NCBI RefSeq assembly: GCF_003457605.1
Contig: NZ_QRAN01000012.1
Span: 62,001 to 126,000 of the forward strand
Length of the DNA stretch: 64,000 nt
Direction: 5' to 3'
Source: Seongchinamella sediminis
GTDB taxonomy: Bacteria; Pseudomonadota; Gammaproteobacteria; Pseudomonadales; Halieaceae
Below, piece by piece: positions 9,500 through 19,862 of the stretch. The position numbers and the translations under genes are program-made. The first letter of the stretch is position 1. Each line of letters begins with the position of its first letter. Below the pieces are notes generated by a model, which did no database searches, was not told where the DNA came from, and was given only the letters and a program-made list of their open reading frames with translations.

Positions 9500-10210
9500 A
9501 TGAAGAGCATGCTGGCCATAGAAACAGCGACCGAGGCCTGTTCATTGGCCCTCTGGCGCGACCCGGATATCGCCCAACGGCACGAGATTACACCACGGCA
9601 ACACAGCCAGCGACTGTTCGGCATGCTGGGTGAATTACTGCCTGACGGGCAGCTGCGGCAGCAGGGTATCGAGGCTGTTGCCTACGGGGCTGGTCCCGGT
9701 TCGTTTACCGGGCTGCGTATCGCCGCCAGTGCCGTCCAGGGGCTCACCTTTGCCGCCGGCATCCCCGCCATTCCCGTCTCCACTCTGGGCTGCCAGGTGC
9801 AGACGGCCCTGCGTGAGGGCCTGGTCGGGGAGGGTGACATGGTGTTGAGTACCCTGGATGCCCGGATTAACGAAGTTTACTACCAGTACTACCGGATAGC
9901 GCAGGGGCTGGCGGTGGCCGTGGGCGAGCCCCGGGCGGTGCCCCCCGCCCAGATCGCGCTGGCCGGTGTCGATGACAAGGTATTTGCCCTGGGTAGCGGA
10001 GTCCAGTTTGTCAACCAGTTTGCCCCGGCGCTGCGCGAGCAACTGGGCGAGGTGAATGCCGCGCTGTTGCCCCAGGCCCAGGATCTGGTGCCGCTGGCGC
10101 TCGCCCTCGCCGCCCGGGGAGAGCTCCAGACACCGCGCCAGGTGCAGCCGGTTTACGTCCGGGACGAGATCAACTGGAAGAAGATATCCGAGCAGGGCAA
10201 GCGCACGTGA
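9500..10210 (+). CDS. tsaB: tRNA threonylcarbamoyladenosine biosynthesis protein TsaB
   Basis: TsaB partners TsaD, TsaE and TsaC in making t6A37 on ANN-decoding tRNAs. The 236-residue protein starts with the ASKHA strand MLAIETATEACSLAL and has the conserved AYGAGPGSFTGLRI segment. It lacks the metal-binding histidines of TsaD, as expected. uppP overlaps its stop by 4 bases. Confidence 0.94.
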   Translation: MKSMLAIETATEACSLALWRDPDIAQRHEITPRQHSQRLFGMLGELLPDGQLRQQGIEAVAYGAGPGSFTGLRIAASAVQGLTFAAGIPAIPVSTLGCQVQTALREGLVGEGDMVLSTLDARINEVYYQYYRIAQGLAVAVGEPRAVPPAQIALAGVDDKVFALGSGVQFVNQFAPALREQLGEVNAALLPQAQDLVPLALALAARGELQTPRQVQPVYVRDEINWKKISEQGKRT

Positions 10211-11010
10211 TAGACCTGTTCCAGGCCCTGGTGCTCGCTGTACTGCAGGGGCTGACCGAATTTTTGCCGATTTCCAGTTCTGCGCACCTGGTGTTTCCGT
10301 CCCTGCTGCTCGCCTGGCCCGACCAGGGACTGGCCTTCGATGTGGCCGTCCACTTGGGGACACTGCTGGCGGTGGTCTGGTACTACCACCGTGATTTGTG
10401 GCAGATCGCCATGGCCTGGGGACGTTCTGTTTCCGGTGGAGCCGCCACCGCCGATAGCCGCATGGTCTGGTACCTGTTGTCGGCGACGGTGCCGGCGGCG
10501 CTACTGGGCCTGCTGCTGGGGGATGCCATAGAGGCCCACGCCCGTAATCTGCCGGTGATTGCCTCGACCACCCTGGTGTTCGGGCTGTTACTGGGTTTTG
10601 CCGATCGGCACGCCCAGCACACGCCGGGAGATCGCCGGTTGAGTTTTGGGGTGGCCCTGTTTGTCGGACTGGCCCAGGCGGTGGCGCTAATCCCCGGTGT
10701 GTCGCGGTCGGGCGTGACGATCACCGCTGGCCTGCTGCTCAACATGAGCCGCCAGGATGCGGCGCGCTTTTCCTTCCTGTTGTCCATCCCGGTGATATCC
10801 GGCGCGGCCCTGGTCAAGAGTGTCGAACTGCTGCACTCTCCCGCCCCGGTGAACTGGCTGCAACTGGGCATTGCCGCCGGCGCCTCGGCGCTAACCGCCT
10901 ACCTGTGTATCGCCATCTTCCTGCGCTTGCTGGACCGGGTGGGTATGATGCCCTTTGTTTACTATCGCATAGTGCTGGCCGTGATACTGTTCGCAGTCTG
11001 GCTGGCCTGA
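10207..11010 (+). CDS. uppP: Undecaprenyl-diphosphatase
   Basis: This integral membrane phosphatase (BacA family) recycles the C55-PP lipid carrier for peptidoglycan and O-antigen synthesis. The 267-residue protein is hydrophobic with about eight membrane helices. It contains the family motifs EFLPISSSAHLVF (N-terminal) and GVSRSGVT (middle), which form the active site. The GTG start overlaps the tsaB stop. Confidence 0.95.
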   Translation: MIDLFQALVLAVLQGLTEFLPISSSAHLVFPSLLLAWPDQGLAFDVAVHLGTLLAVVWYYHRDLWQIAMAWGRSVSGGAATADSRMVWYLLSATVPAALLGLLLGDAIEAHARNLPVIASTTLVFGLLLGFADRHAQHTPGDRRLSFGVALFVGLAQAVALIPGVSRSGVTITAGLLLNMSRQDAARFSFLLSIPVISGAALVKSVELLHSPAPVNWLQLGIAAGASALTAYLCIAIFLRLLDRVGMMPFVYYRIVLAVILFAVWLA

Positions 11011-11023
11011 TCCTGGAGGAATT

Positions 11024-11914
11024 ATGAAACTGGCATTTATCGGCCTGGGCGTGATGGGTTACCCCATGGCCGGTCACCTGCAGGGCGCGGGCCACGAAGT
11101 CTGCGTTTACAACCGCACGGCTGGCAAGGCCCGGGACTGGGTGGCGAAATACGGTGGCGAATGTGCCGATACGCCCGCGGGCGCGGCGGCAGGTGCTGAC
11201 ATCTGCTTCCTCTGTGTGGGCAATGATGACGATGTCCGCAGCGTGGTGCTGGGCGGGCAGGGGGCTCTGTCCGCCCTCGAGGCGGGCGCCATCATCGTCG
11301 ACCATACCACCGCATCGGCGGAGCTCGCCCGGGAACTGGAGGCTGCGGCGCAGGACGCCGGCGTCGGCTTCCTCGATGCCCCGGTCTCGGGCGGCCAGGC
11401 CGGCGCCGAAAATGGCGCGCTGACAATAATGGTGGGCGGGCAACAGCAGGTTTTTTCCCGCGCCGTGCCGGTCATGGAAGTCTATGCCCGCTGCGTTCGC
11501 CTGCTGGGGCCGGCGGGCAGCGGCCAGCTGGCAAAAATGGTGAACCAGATTTGTATTGCCGGGGTGGTGCAGGGCCTGGCTGAAGCCCTGGAGTTCTCCG
11601 AACAGGCGGGGCTGGATACCGCCGCCGTGGTGGAAGTGATATCCCGGGGCGCGGCCCAGTCCTGGCAGATGGAAAACCGTTACCAGACCATGCTGGCCGG
11701 GGAGTACGAGCACGGTTTCGCCGTCGACTGGATGCGCAAGGACCTCGGCCTGGTGCTGGCCGAGGCCAAGCGCCGGGGGCTGGAGCTCCCGGTGACTGAG
11801 CTGGTGGACGCGTACTACGCGCAAGTACAGGCAATGGGAGGCGGGCGCTGGGATACCTCCAGCCTGTTTGCCCGCATGCGTGCTGTCAGCAAGCAATCAA
11901 CCGAGCAGGAGTAG
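11024..11914 (+). CDS. 3-hydroxyisobutyrate dehydrogenase-like NAD(P)-dependent oxidoreductase
   Basis: The protein belongs to the beta-hydroxyacid dehydrogenase family (296 residues). It starts with the dinucleotide motif FIGLGVMGYPMAGHL and has the substrate-binding DAPVSGGQAGAENG block. The catalytic lysine is in GQLAKMVNQ. Members reduce or oxidise 3-hydroxyisobutyrate, tartronate semialdehyde or related acids; the substrate cannot be told from sequence alone. It begins 13 bases after uppP with GGAGG before the ATG. Confidence 0.85.
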   Translation: MKLAFIGLGVMGYPMAGHLQGAGHEVCVYNRTAGKARDWVAKYGGECADTPAGAAAGADICFLCVGNDDDVRSVVLGGQGALSALEAGAIIVDHTTASAELARELEAAAQDAGVGFLDAPVSGGQAGAENGALTIMVGGQQQVFSRAVPVMEVYARCVRLLGPAGSGQLAKMVNQICIAGVVQGLAEALEFSEQAGLDTAAVVEVISRGAAQSWQMENRYQTMLAGEYEHGFAVDWMRKDLGLVLAEAKRRGLELPVTELVDAYYAQVQAMGGGRWDTSSLFARMRAVSKQSTEQE

Positions 11915-11917
11915 ACA

Positions 11918-13228
11918 ATGTCTGAGCAACAGCAATTCAACGGTGAGCTGTGTGAATTTCTCGGTACGGCGACGACGCCCTTCCACGCCGTTGCCGAAAT
12001 GGCCCGGCAGCTGGAGGCATCCGGTTACCGCAGGCTGGCCGAGGACAGCGAGTGGCAGCTGCGGGCGGGGGAGCGCTACTACGTGACCCGTAATGGCAGC
12101 TCTATCGTCGCCTTCGGCATTGGCAGTGAATCGGGGCCCGCTGCCGGCCTGCGCATGGTGGGCGCGCACACCGACAGCCCCTGCCTGATGGTCAAGCCCT
12201 CGCCGGAGAGGAACCTGCACGGCTACTACCAGCTGGGTGTGGAGGTCTACGGCGGCGCCCTGCTGAATCCCTGGTTCGATCGCGATCTGTCGCTGGCCGG
12301 CCGGGTCAGCTACCAGTGCGAGGCGGGTGAGTTGCGCACCGCCCTGGTTGATTTCCGGCGGCCTGTCGCGATTATTCCCAGCCTGGCCATTCACCTGGAC
12401 CGGGAAGCCAACAAGAACCGCAGCGTCAACCCGCAGCAGGACATACCACCTATCCTGTGCCAGCTGGATACAGAGGAGGCGACCGACTTCCGGGAATTGC
12501 TGCGTGCGCAACTGCTGGCTGAACATGCCGATAGCGCGGTGGAAAAAGTCCTCGATTACGAGCTGTGCTTCTACGATACGCAGCCGGCGGCGGTTATCGG
12601 TCTCAACGGCGACTTTATCGCCTCGGCGCGCCTCGATAACCTGCTGAGCTGTTTTACCGGCATGCGGGCGCTGCAGCAGTGGGACGGTCACAGCAGCGTG
12701 CTGCTGGTGTGCAACGACCACGAGGAAGTGGGCAGCCTGTCAACCTCAGGGGCCCAGGGACCCCTGCTGGAATCGGTGCTCAAGCGCATCGCCGGTGAGC
12801 GAACCGCCTACGCCGCCCTGACCGAACGCTCGATGATGATCTCCGCCGACAATGCCCACGGCATCCATCCCAACTATGCCGACCGCCACGATGAAAACCA
12901 CAGCCCCATCCTCAACCGGGGGCCGGTGATAAAAATCAATGCCAACCAGCGCTACGCCTCCAACAGCGAAACCACCGGGCTCTACCGCATGCTGGCAGCG
13001 AAAGAGGGCGTGCCGGTGCAGTCTTTTGTGGTGCGCACCGACATGGCCTGTGGCAGCACCATTGGCCCGATCACCGCCGGTGGTATCGGAGTGAAAACCC
13101 TGGATATCGGCGTACCCACATTCGGGATGCACTCCATTCGCGAACTCGCAGGCACCAGCGACGCCTGCAATCTCGCCCGGGTGTTGCAGCGCTTTTACAA
13201 CTATCGCGGTAGCCTCAACGCCAGCTGA
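11918..13228 (+). CDS. apeB: M18 family aminopeptidase
   Basis: This is a zinc-dependent aspartyl-type aminopeptidase of 436 residues. Metal and catalytic residues are visible in [31 protein letters not shown] and [12 protein letters not shown], in the order expected for M18. It is probably a cytoplasmic dodecamer used in peptide recycling. It starts 3 bases after the upstream dehydrogenase, so the two are cotranscribed. Confidence 0.93.
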   Translation: MSEQQQFNGELCEFLGTATTPFHAVAEMARQLEASGYRRLAEDSEWQLRAGERYYVTRNGSSIVAFGIGSESGPAAGLRMVGAHTDSPCLMVKPSPERNLHGYYQLGVEVYGGALLNPWFDRDLSLAGRVSYQCEAGELRTALVDFRRPVAIIPSLAIHLDREANKNRSVNPQQDIPPILCQLDTEEATDFRELLRAQLLAEHADSAVEKVLDYELCFYDTQPAAVIGLNGDFIASARLDNLLSCFTGMRALQQWDGHSSVLLVCNDHEEVGSLSTSGAQGPLLESVLKRIAGERTAYAALTERSMMISADNAHGIHPNYADRHDENHSPILNRGPVIKINANQRYASNSETTGLYRMLAAKEGVPVQSFVVRTDMACGSTIGPITAGGIGVKTLDIGVPTFGMHSIRELAGTSDACNLARVLQRFYNYRGSLNAS

Positions 13229-13232
13229 CGCG

Positions 13233-14336
13233 GTGCGAGTACTGCTGCTGTCGGCCTACGCTGCCCAGAGTCACCGCTACTGGCAGCGAGGGCTGGAACA
13301 GATGTTCCCGCAGTGGCAGTGGACCGCGCTCAGCCTGCCACCGCGCCACTTCAGCTGGCGGGTGCGGGGCAACCCGCTGTACTGGAGCCTGGCGGAGCGG
13401 CACAAGCTGGAGCGGGACTACCAGCTGCTGATCGCCACTTCCATGGTCGATCTCGCCACCCTGCGCGGCCTGGTGCCGGCACTGGCGAGCGTGCCCAGCG
13501 CGCTTTACTTCCACGAGAACCAGTTCGAGTTTCCCCAGCACCGCCAGCAGCACAGCCTGCTGGAGGTCCAGATGGTCAGTGTGTACAGCGCCCTGGCCGC
13601 CGATGCGCTGGTCTTTAACTCGGCCTTCAACCGCGACAGTTTCCTGCGCGGCTGCGAGCGGCTGCTGGCGCGACTGCCGGACTTTGTGCCGCCGCATATC
13701 GCGGCCAGCCTGGCGGACAAGGCCTCGGTGCTGCCGGTGCCGCTGCTGCCGGTCGTCGCGGCTGATTCCTGGGGCTGGTCCGCCGGTGATGCCCTGCGCA
13801 TTCTCTGGAGCGCCCGCTTCGAGCACGACAAGGGCGGGGAGGGGCTGCAGCGCATCCTCCAGGGCCTGGAACAGGCGGGAGTCGATTACCAGCTTGCCAT
13901 CACCGGCCAGCAGTTTCGCAACTCACCGCCGGTATTTTCCCGGATTGGCGAGCAATTTGCCCATCGCCTGGTGCACTTTGGTTTCGTCGATGATGAATCG
14001 CAGTATCGCGCTCTGCAGGCCGGCGCCGACCTGGTATTGTCCACCGCCGACCATGAGTTCCAGGGCCTGGCGGTGATGGAGGCGGTGGCCGCCGGCTGTG
14101 TGCCGGTAGTACCAGACCGCCTGGCCTACCGCGAGCTGTACCCGGCGGCATGCCGCTATGCCTCCTGTCCCGACCAGCCTGCAGCAGAAGCGGACTCGGC
14201 GGTGGCGCTGATCCGCCAGCTGGCCGCTGAAAAGCCAGCGCCACCCGCGATGACAGGGTATACGCTGGCGGCGCTGCGGCCGCGCTACGAGGCCCTGTTG
14301 CGCGCACTGCAGGATAGCCAGTCACGACCAAGCTAG
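13233..14336 (+). CDS. tRNA-queuosine alpha-mannosyltransferase-like glycosyltransferase (DUF3524)
   Basis: The 367-residue protein has the DUF3524 N-terminus ([19 protein letters not shown], then [10 protein letters not shown]) and a GT4-type C-terminal domain with [20 protein letters not shown]. The family includes human QTMAN/GTDC1, which mannosylates queuosine in tRNA-Asp. That the bacterial enzyme does the same is inference, but the window also encodes queD and tRNA-Asp(GTC). It uses GTG, 4 bases after the aminopeptidase stop. Confidence 0.78.
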   Translation: MRVLLLSAYAAQSHRYWQRGLEQMFPQWQWTALSLPPRHFSWRVRGNPLYWSLAERHKLERDYQLLIATSMVDLATLRGLVPALASVPSALYFHENQFEFPQHRQQHSLLEVQMVSVYSALAADALVFNSAFNRDSFLRGCERLLARLPDFVPPHIAASLADKASVLPVPLLPVVAADSWGWSAGDALRILWSARFEHDKGGEGLQRILQGLEQAGVDYQLAITGQQFRNSPPVFSRIGEQFAHRLVHFGFVDDESQYRALQAGADLVLSTADHEFQGLAVMEAVAAGCVPVVPDRLAYRELYPAACRYASCPDQPAAEADSAVALIRQLAAEKPAPPAMTGYTLAALRPRYEALLRALQDSQSRPS

Positions 14337-14371
14337 GTATCATTGGCGCCTTTTCGCAGACAGACAACACC

Positions 14372-15379
14372 ATGGCCAAGCAACGCGTTCTTACCGGCAT
14401 CACCACCACCGGTACTCCCCACCTGGGTAACTACGTGGGCGCCATCCGCCCATCCATTGCCGCCTCCCGGGACGACTCACTGGAGTCCTTTTTCTTCCTC
14501 GCCGACTACCATGCCCTGATCAAGTGCCAGGACCCGCAGCTGGTGCGCCAGTCCACCAAGGAAATCGCCGCCACCTGGCTGGCCCTGGGACTGGATACCA
14601 ACAACGCCCTGTTCTACCGCCAGTCGGATATCCCGGAGATTCCGGAACTCACCTGGGTGCTCAGCTGTAATGCCGCCAAGGGCCTGATGAATCGTGCCCA
14701 CGCCTACAAGGCTGCGGTGCAGGCCAACGAGGAAGCCGGTGAAGATCCCGACTTCGGCGTGACCATGGGCCTGTTCAGTTACCCGGTGCTGATGGCTGCG
14801 GATATCCTGATGTTCAACGCCCATCGCATTCCCGTCGGCCGCGACCAGATCCAGCACGTGGAGATGGCGCGCGATATCGCCGGCCGCTTCAACCACAACT
14901 TCGCCGAGGTCTTCACCCTGCCGGAAGCGGCTGTCGATGATAGCGTGGCGGTGCTGCAGGGCCTGGACGGGCGCAAGATGTCCAAGAGCTACAACAACAC
15001 CATTGCGCTATTCCTGCCGGAAAAGCAGCTGCGCAAGCAGATCAACAAGATCAAGACCAACCTGCTCGAACCCGGTGAGCCCAAGGACCCGGATGACTCC
15101 ACCGTGTTCCAGGTCTGGGCCGCATTCGCCGACGAGGCGGAAACCGCCCGCATGCGCAAGGATTTCGAGGCGGGCATCGCCTGGGGTGAGGCCAAGAAGC
15201 AGCTGTTCGAGCTGGTCAACGGGGAGCTGGCAGCGGCCCGCGAGCGCTACAACGAGCTCATGGACGATCCCGGCCATATCGAAGCTGTGCTGCGGCAGGG
15301 TGCCGAGCGGGCGCGGGAGCACAGCACCGCGCTGATTGCGCGGGTTCGGGATGCGGTCGGGATATCCGCCATTCGCTAG
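14372..15379 (+). CDS. trpS: Tryptophanyl-tRNA synthetase
   Basis: This class I aminoacyl-tRNA synthetase charges tRNA-Trp. The HIGH-type motif is [14 protein letters not shown] near the N-terminus and the KMSKS loop is intact ([11 protein letters not shown]). At 335 residues it is the short bacterial form. The C-terminus is the usual helical anticodon-recognition region. It stands 35 bases after the glycosyltransferase and is convergent with the TonB receptor gene. Confidence 0.95.
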   Translation: MAKQRVLTGITTTGTPHLGNYVGAIRPSIAASRDDSLESFFFLADYHALIKCQDPQLVRQSTKEIAATWLALGLDTNNALFYRQSDIPEIPELTWVLSCNAAKGLMNRAHAYKAAVQANEEAGEDPDFGVTMGLFSYPVLMAADILMFNAHRIPVGRDQIQHVEMARDIAGRFNHNFAEVFTLPEAAVDDSVAVLQGLDGRKMSKSYNNTIALFLPEKQLRKQINKIKTNLLEPGEPKDPDDSTVFQVWAAFADEAETARMRKDFEAGIAWGEAKKQLFELVNGELAAARERYNELMDDPGHIEAVLRQGAERAREHSTALIARVRDAVGISAIR

Positions 15380-15406
15380 GTTGTTGCCAGCCCTCAGCTG
15401 TGCCGA

Positions 15407-17446
15407 TTATCCGCCAATGCTGTAAACCAGCTCGACATAGGCCCCGAGGGGCTGGCCGACAAAATACCGGTAGTTGCCAAACCCGAAGTCCGCCCGCTCC
15501 GCGTAATCCTCATCCAGCAGGTTGGTCAGCCGCAGGTTGCCGCGCCAGCGCGGGGCCAGCTGTGAGCTGACGCGCAGGTTGACCAGCGAGTGGCCGTCGT
15601 ACTTGTGCTCGTTGTCCGGTTCCAGGTAGTAGCGACCCATGTAAACCCATTCCAGTTCCGCCACACTGTCCGGCTGGAACTCCCAGCCCAGGCGGGCGCT
15701 GCCAAAGCGGCGTGGCGCTGTGTCGATATCGTTGCCCTCGATATCGCCGGAAGAGCCGATCAGGTTGATCGCGCTGTCGTAGCGGTGACGGGCGAAACTG
15801 GCAACACCGTTGACGTACCAGCTGTCGGCGAAGCGATAGTCAAGGCTCAGCTCCACACCCTGGTGGCGGGTGCGGGCGCCGCTGACATTCTGCCGGTCCG
15901 CGTCCTGGAAAATGACTTCGTCTTTTTCCATGTGGAACGCGGCCACATCGTACTGCAACTCACCGTTGAAGTTGCCGCGCAGGCCGATTTCCAGGTTTTG
16001 CAGCTGTTCCGAATCCAGGTCCGCCACCTCTTGCCCGGACTGCAGGCGGTATAGCTCGGTGGTCTGGGGCGCCCGGAAACCGTCGGCATAGCGCAGGTAT
16101 ACCCGATGACTCTCCCGGTAGGCATAGCTGCCGCCGATATTGGCGGACAGGTTGCTGAAGCTGTCATCCCGGTCCGCCGGGCGGTAAAAGCGGCAGGCAG
16201 TGGCAGTGGGGTCACAGGCCGGGCCGGTACCGGTGCGGTTGTCGTAATCGTAGCGGTTATACTCCCAGCGCAGGCCCGCGGTGACCTGGATACGGTCGCG
16301 GTTCCAGGTCGCCTGGCTGAAGGCGGCTGCCATGGTCGCATCCACCTGGTAGTCGTAGTGCACCCCTGCTGGCTGGTTGGGGCTGAAGTCCCGGGCCTGG
16401 GTCTCTTTCAGCCAGCCGTCGGTGTACTCGCCCTCAATCCCGTTAATCCAGTTCCACTCGCCCAGCTCGCTGTACAGGGCTGTTTGCAGGCCCAGGCTAC
16501 TGTGGCCATTCTCCTCCAGCGGCTGCCAGGGCACAAAGTGCATCAAGAATTCCATGTCGTTGTCGCGCAGGTATGGCGTGATCACCAGCCTGTGGCCGTC
16601 CTTCAGGTCGCGGCTGGCGCGGCTGTAGGCGAGCAGCGACCAGGCATCCCGGTAGGCCTCCGGGTTGGGGTTGTCCTGCTTCAGGTCCTGGTCCTGGTAG
16701 GCCTTGTAACCCTGGACAAAGCCGGCGGTCTCCTGGTTGAGATTGCTGACGTTGAGGGCGCTGCTGATGTCCCAGTGCTCGCCCCGGTAGTCGTAGCGGG
16801 CGCTCAGTTTCTGCTGGTCATAGCCGGAGTCATCCTTGTAACCGCCGTCGGTGGTGCCGTTCAGGCGCAGGCTGAAACCGTGGCGGTCGTCGCTCTGGCC
16901 GTAGGCGTATTTGCCCCGGTAGTAGTCATCGGGCCCGGCCTCCAGCGCCAGCGATCGCTCGTTCTCGGGACCGGCGCTGAGGATGTTGATCACCCCGTGC
17001 AGGGCGCCGCCGCCGTAGAGCGCGGTGGCGGGGCCGTTGATTACTTCAATGGCGCCGGCCTGTTCGCTATTGGCATCGAACAGCTGGTTGACATTGCAAA
17101 ATCCCGGTGAACGCAGGCTGATACCGTCGAACGCCATGAAGAAAGCACCGCAGCTGCCGGCGCCGGTGAGCACCGGCGAACGCAGCGAGGTCAGGCTTTC
17201 CTGGCCATTTCCGCGGCTGATCCAGGCACCGGCCAGGCGCTGCATCGCCTCGTTGATGTGCACGTGACCGGTCAGGGCCAGGACATCGCTGTTGATGTCC
17301 GCCCAGGACAGGGGCAGGGCAGTGGCATCCTCGGGGATGCGGGTCGCCGTCACCAGGATTTCTTCTTCCAGGGCGGACTCGGCGACACTGGCCGTGGCCA
17401 GGGCGCAGAGAGTGGCGGTGGCGAGGATGGCAGGGATGGCTTTCAT
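15407..17446 (-). CDS. TonB-dependent outer membrane receptor
   Basis: The ~679-residue protein has a signal peptide (MKAIPAILATATLCALATASVA), then a TonB-box-like EEEILVTATRIPE, a plug domain and a long beta-barrel ending in an aromatic-rich last strand (AYVELVYSIGG). It imports an iron chelate, haem, cobalamin or other large ligand; the substrate is not readable. ATG 17446 was chosen because GGA lies 8 bases upstream; ATG 17452 is an alternative. It lies 16 bases downstream of the truncated haemoglobin gene on the same strand. Confidence 0.9.
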   Translation of the reverse strand: MKAIPAILATATLCALATASVAESALEEEILVTATRIPEDATALPLSWADINSDVLALTGHVHINEAMQRLAGAWISRGNGQESLTSLRSPVLTGAGSCGAFFMAFDGISLRSPGFCNVNQLFDANSEQAGAIEVINGPATALYGGGALHGVINILSAGPENERSLALEAGPDDYYRGKYAYGQSDDRHGFSLRLNGTTDGGYKDDSGYDQQKLSARYDYRGEHWDISSALNVSNLNQETAGFVQGYKAYQDQDLKQDNPNPEAYRDAWSLLAYSRASRDLKDGHRLVITPYLRDNDMEFLMHFVPWQPLEENGHSSLGLQTALYSELGEWNWINGIEGEYTDGWLKETQARDFSPNQPAGVHYDYQVDATMAAAFSQATWNRDRIQVTAGLRWEYNRYDYDNRTGTGPACDPTATACRFYRPADRDDSFSNLSANIGGSYAYRESHRVYLRYADGFRAPQTTELYRLQSGQEVADLDSEQLQNLEIGLRGNFNGELQYDVAAFHMEKDEVIFQDADRQNVSGARTRHQGVELSLDYRFADSWYVNGVASFARHRYDSAINLIGSSGDIEGNDIDTAPRRFGSARLGWEFQPDSVAELEWVYMGRYYLEPDNEHKYDGHSLVNLRVSSQLAPRWRGNLRLTNLLDEDYAERADFGFGNYRYFVGQPLGAYVELVYSIGG

Positions 17447-17462
17447 GGGCATTATCCGTAAC

Positions 17463-17894
17463 TCAGTGGGAAGCGATAACGTTGCTGTCGATGCTGGCGG
17501 CGCTGGGACCTTCGCGGTTGCGTATCGCATCGGCAATGCGGAACATCGGCACCTTGAGCATCGCCACCAGTTCATCGCTGGCCTCGATGCGGGCCAGGGC
17601 CTTGTCCATGCACAGCAGCCACTGGTCCCGTTCTTCCGGGCCGATGTGGTAGGGCTCATGGGGCTCGGTCATGCACACGGTGCCGTACCTGTCCGCGTAG
17701 CGCGGCGGCCCGCCCATCCAGCCGCTGAGGTAGTCCGCCAGTTTTTCCTTCATCGGGGACAGGTCGGCGGCGTGCATGGCCCGCAGCTTCGCAAGCTCAG
17801 GCAGTTCGTCCATAATGTCGTAGAATGCGCCGGTCAGTCTGCGGATGCCCTCGTCGCCGAGAATCTGGTAGGGCGTTTGTGGCTGGCTCATCAT
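17463..17894 (-). CDS. Group II truncated haemoglobin
   Basis: The 143-residue protein matches the 2-over-2 globin family. It has LRAMHAADL, the helix-turn block SGWMGGPPRYADRYG and the proximal-histidine segment EPHEPYHI followed by WLLCMDKAL. These proteins bind O2, NO or peroxide and often protect against nitrosative stress. The gene heads a two-gene unit with the TonB receptor, suggesting a haem or iron link. ATG 17891 is an alternative start. Confidence 0.88.
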   Translation of the reverse strand: MMSQPQTPYQILGDEGIRRLTGAFYDIMDELPELAKLRAMHAADLSPMKEKLADYLSGWMGGPPRYADRYGTVCMTEPHEPYHIGPEERDQWLLCMDKALARIEASDELVAMLKVPMFRIADAIRNREGPSAASIDSNVIASH

Positions 17895-17994
17895 TGTTAC
17901 CTGTCGCGAAGTGATTGGGAAACGGGGGGTATTTTACACGCTCTGGGCAGCAATGCCTCCTCCGGGAGCGGACGATAAACCGGGAGTAACAGGC

Positions 17995-18660
17995 TTGGCA
18001 ACACGGCAATCAGGGTATGCGGGCACACGGCGCCGGGCCAGCCTGCTGGCGATTGTGGTGGTCAATCTCATCCCGCTGGTGGGGGTACTGGGTTTCGGCT
18101 GGGACGTGGCTGCGCTGATGATCCTGTACTGGTCGGAAAACCTGGTGCTGGGTTTTTATACCCTGGTGAAAATGCTGATCGTATCGCCGCTGGGCGGCAG
18201 CTTCAGCGGCCTGTTTTTTCTCATCCACTACGGCGGTTTTTGCGGGGTCCACGGCATGTTCATCATGCTCACCCTGGTCGATGGCGAATTCAGCCCCTTT
18301 CCCGACGATACCTGGCCGCTGTTCCTGGTGTTTCCGCAAATCCTGTTCAACGTCACCCGGGCAGTGCTGGACTACGCGCCAGCGGAGTGGATAGTGGCCT
18401 TTGCCGCCCTGTTTGCCAGCCACGGGGTGTCTTTCCTGGCGAATTTCCTGTTCGGGCCGGAGCGCAACACCACCACGGTGGGTGAGCTGATGGGGGGCCC
18501 CTATGGCCGTATTGTGGTGCTGCATATCGCCATTATCGCCGGCGGTTTCGCGGTCATGGCGCTGGGCCAGCCGCTGTTTATGCTCATCGTACTGATCGCC
18601 CTGAAAATGGCGATGGACCTGGGGCTGCACCTGCGCGAGCATGGCAGAAAGGCTGCCTGA
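17995..18660 (+). CDS. DUF6498-type integral membrane protein
   Basis: The protein is hydrophobic with about six membrane segments. The first is [34 protein letters not shown], where the WSEN and [11 protein letters not shown] motifs are typical of the DUF6498 family. Function is unknown. TTG 17995 was chosen because GGGAG lies 8 bases upstream and it leaves room for a divergent promoter with the haemoglobin gene. ATG 17953 is an in-frame alternative with a poorer ribosome site. Confidence 0.7.
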   Translation: MATRQSGYAGTRRRASLLAIVVVNLIPLVGVLGFGWDVAALMILYWSENLVLGFYTLVKMLIVSPLGGSFSGLFFLIHYGGFCGVHGMFIMLTLVDGEFSPFPDDTWPLFLVFPQILFNVTRAVLDYAPAEWIVAFAALFASHGVSFLANFLFGPERNTTTVGELMGGPYGRIVVLHIAIIAGGFAVMALGQPLFMLIVLIALKMAMDLGLHLREHGRKAA

Positions 18661-18751
18661 GTGGGTGTCTGTGACCGGTTCCTCTGGTAGACTTTGCGCC
18701 GCCCGGCTCACCCTGTTGCCGGGTTTAACCCCCAGCTGGCGGAAAACCTGT

Positions 18752-19855
18752 ATGAGTCTCGCTACTAAAGTCCTGGCTGTTAACGACCACCTTCCGATTC
18801 GCACCGGGGCCCCGGTGCACAGCGGCAAAGTGCGCTCGGTGTACTGGTTGAGCGCGGCCGACAGCGCCCGCCTGGTGGCCGAGCGCGGCTATGATGTGCC
18901 CGCCGATGCGCCGCTGGCGATCATGGTGATTTCCGACCGTATCTCTGCCTTTGACTGCATCTGGCACGGTGAGGGAGGGCTCAACGGCGTGCCGGGTAAG
19001 GGGGCAGCGCTGAACGCGATCTCCAGCCACTGGTTCAACTGTTTCCGCGAACAGGGTCTGGCCGACAGCCATATCCTGGAGGTACCCCACCCGCTTGTGT
19101 GGATCGTGCAGCAGGCGAAGCCGGTGAGGATAGAGGCCATAGCGCGCCGGTATATCACCGGCTCCATGTGGCGCGCCTATGCCGGCGGGGAGCGGCAATT
19201 CTGCGGCATCGAACTTCCCGACGGGCTGGAAAAAGACCAGCAACTGCCACAGCTGCTCATTACCCCCTCCACCAAGGGTATTGTTGCGGGGATCCCGGGG
19301 GTGCCGGCAGCGGATGACGTCAACATCACCCGGAACGATATCGTCAGCAACTACCAGGCCTTCAATTTCAGCAGCGTGGACGATGTGGATCGCTATGAGA
19401 CACTGCTGGCCGAGGGTTTTGACCTGATCAGCGCCCGGCTGGCGGAGCTCGACCAGATCTTTGTCGACACCAAGTTCGAGTTCGGCTATGTGCGCGACAG
19501 TGCCGGCAGGGAAAAGCTGATTTACATGGATGAGGTTGGCACGCCGGATTCCTCCCGTATCTGGGATGGGGCGGCCTGGCGCGAGGGCCGGGTGGTGGAA
19601 AATTCCAAGGAAGGTTTCCGCCAGCTGCTGCTGAAGCATTTTCCCGACCCGGATATTCTGCTCAACAAGGACCGCATGCAGGAACGACAGGGGCTGGCCC
19701 GTGACAATGCCCTGCCCGCGGACGTGCTGATGGCGGTCTCGGCGACCTACACCGGGATTGCCGAGAAGATTATCGGCAAAGCGATCGAACTCTCCGCCAA
19801 CCCGGAAGCAGAAATTATCGAAGTGCTGGGCGCGGAATTTGGCCTGATCGACTGA
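18752..19855 (+). CDS. purC: Phosphoribosylaminoimidazole-succinocarboxamide synthase
   Basis: This purine-pathway enzyme joins CAIR and aspartate with ATP. The 367-residue protein is the longer subtype found in several gammaproteobacteria. It contains [37 protein letters not shown] and the signature [11 protein letters not shown] 18752 gives the right N-terminus; the frame extends further upstream but overlaps the preceding gene. A TSUP transporter gene follows after 7 bases. Confidence 0.94.
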   Translation: MSLATKVLAVNDHLPIRTGAPVHSGKVRSVYWLSAADSARLVAERGYDVPADAPLAIMVISDRISAFDCIWHGEGGLNGVPGKGAALNAISSHWFNCFREQGLADSHILEVPHPLVWIVQQAKPVRIEAIARRYITGSMWRAYAGGERQFCGIELPDGLEKDQQLPQLLITPSTKGIVAGIPGVPAADDVNITRNDIVSNYQAFNFSSVDDVDRYETLLAEGFDLISARLAELDQIFVDTKFEFGYVRDSAGREKLIYMDEVGTPDSSRIWDGAAWREGRVVENSKEGFRQLLLKHFPDPDILLNKDRMQERQGLARDNALPADVLMAVSATYTGIAEKIIGKAIELSANPEAEIIEVLGAEFGLID

Positions 19856-19862
19856 GGAGGTT

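Noticed and set aside
16106-17110. 334-codon plus-strand frame inside the TonB receptor
   Set aside because: Val/Ala-rich antisense shadow; the receptor strand has a signal peptide, TonB box and barrel pattern.
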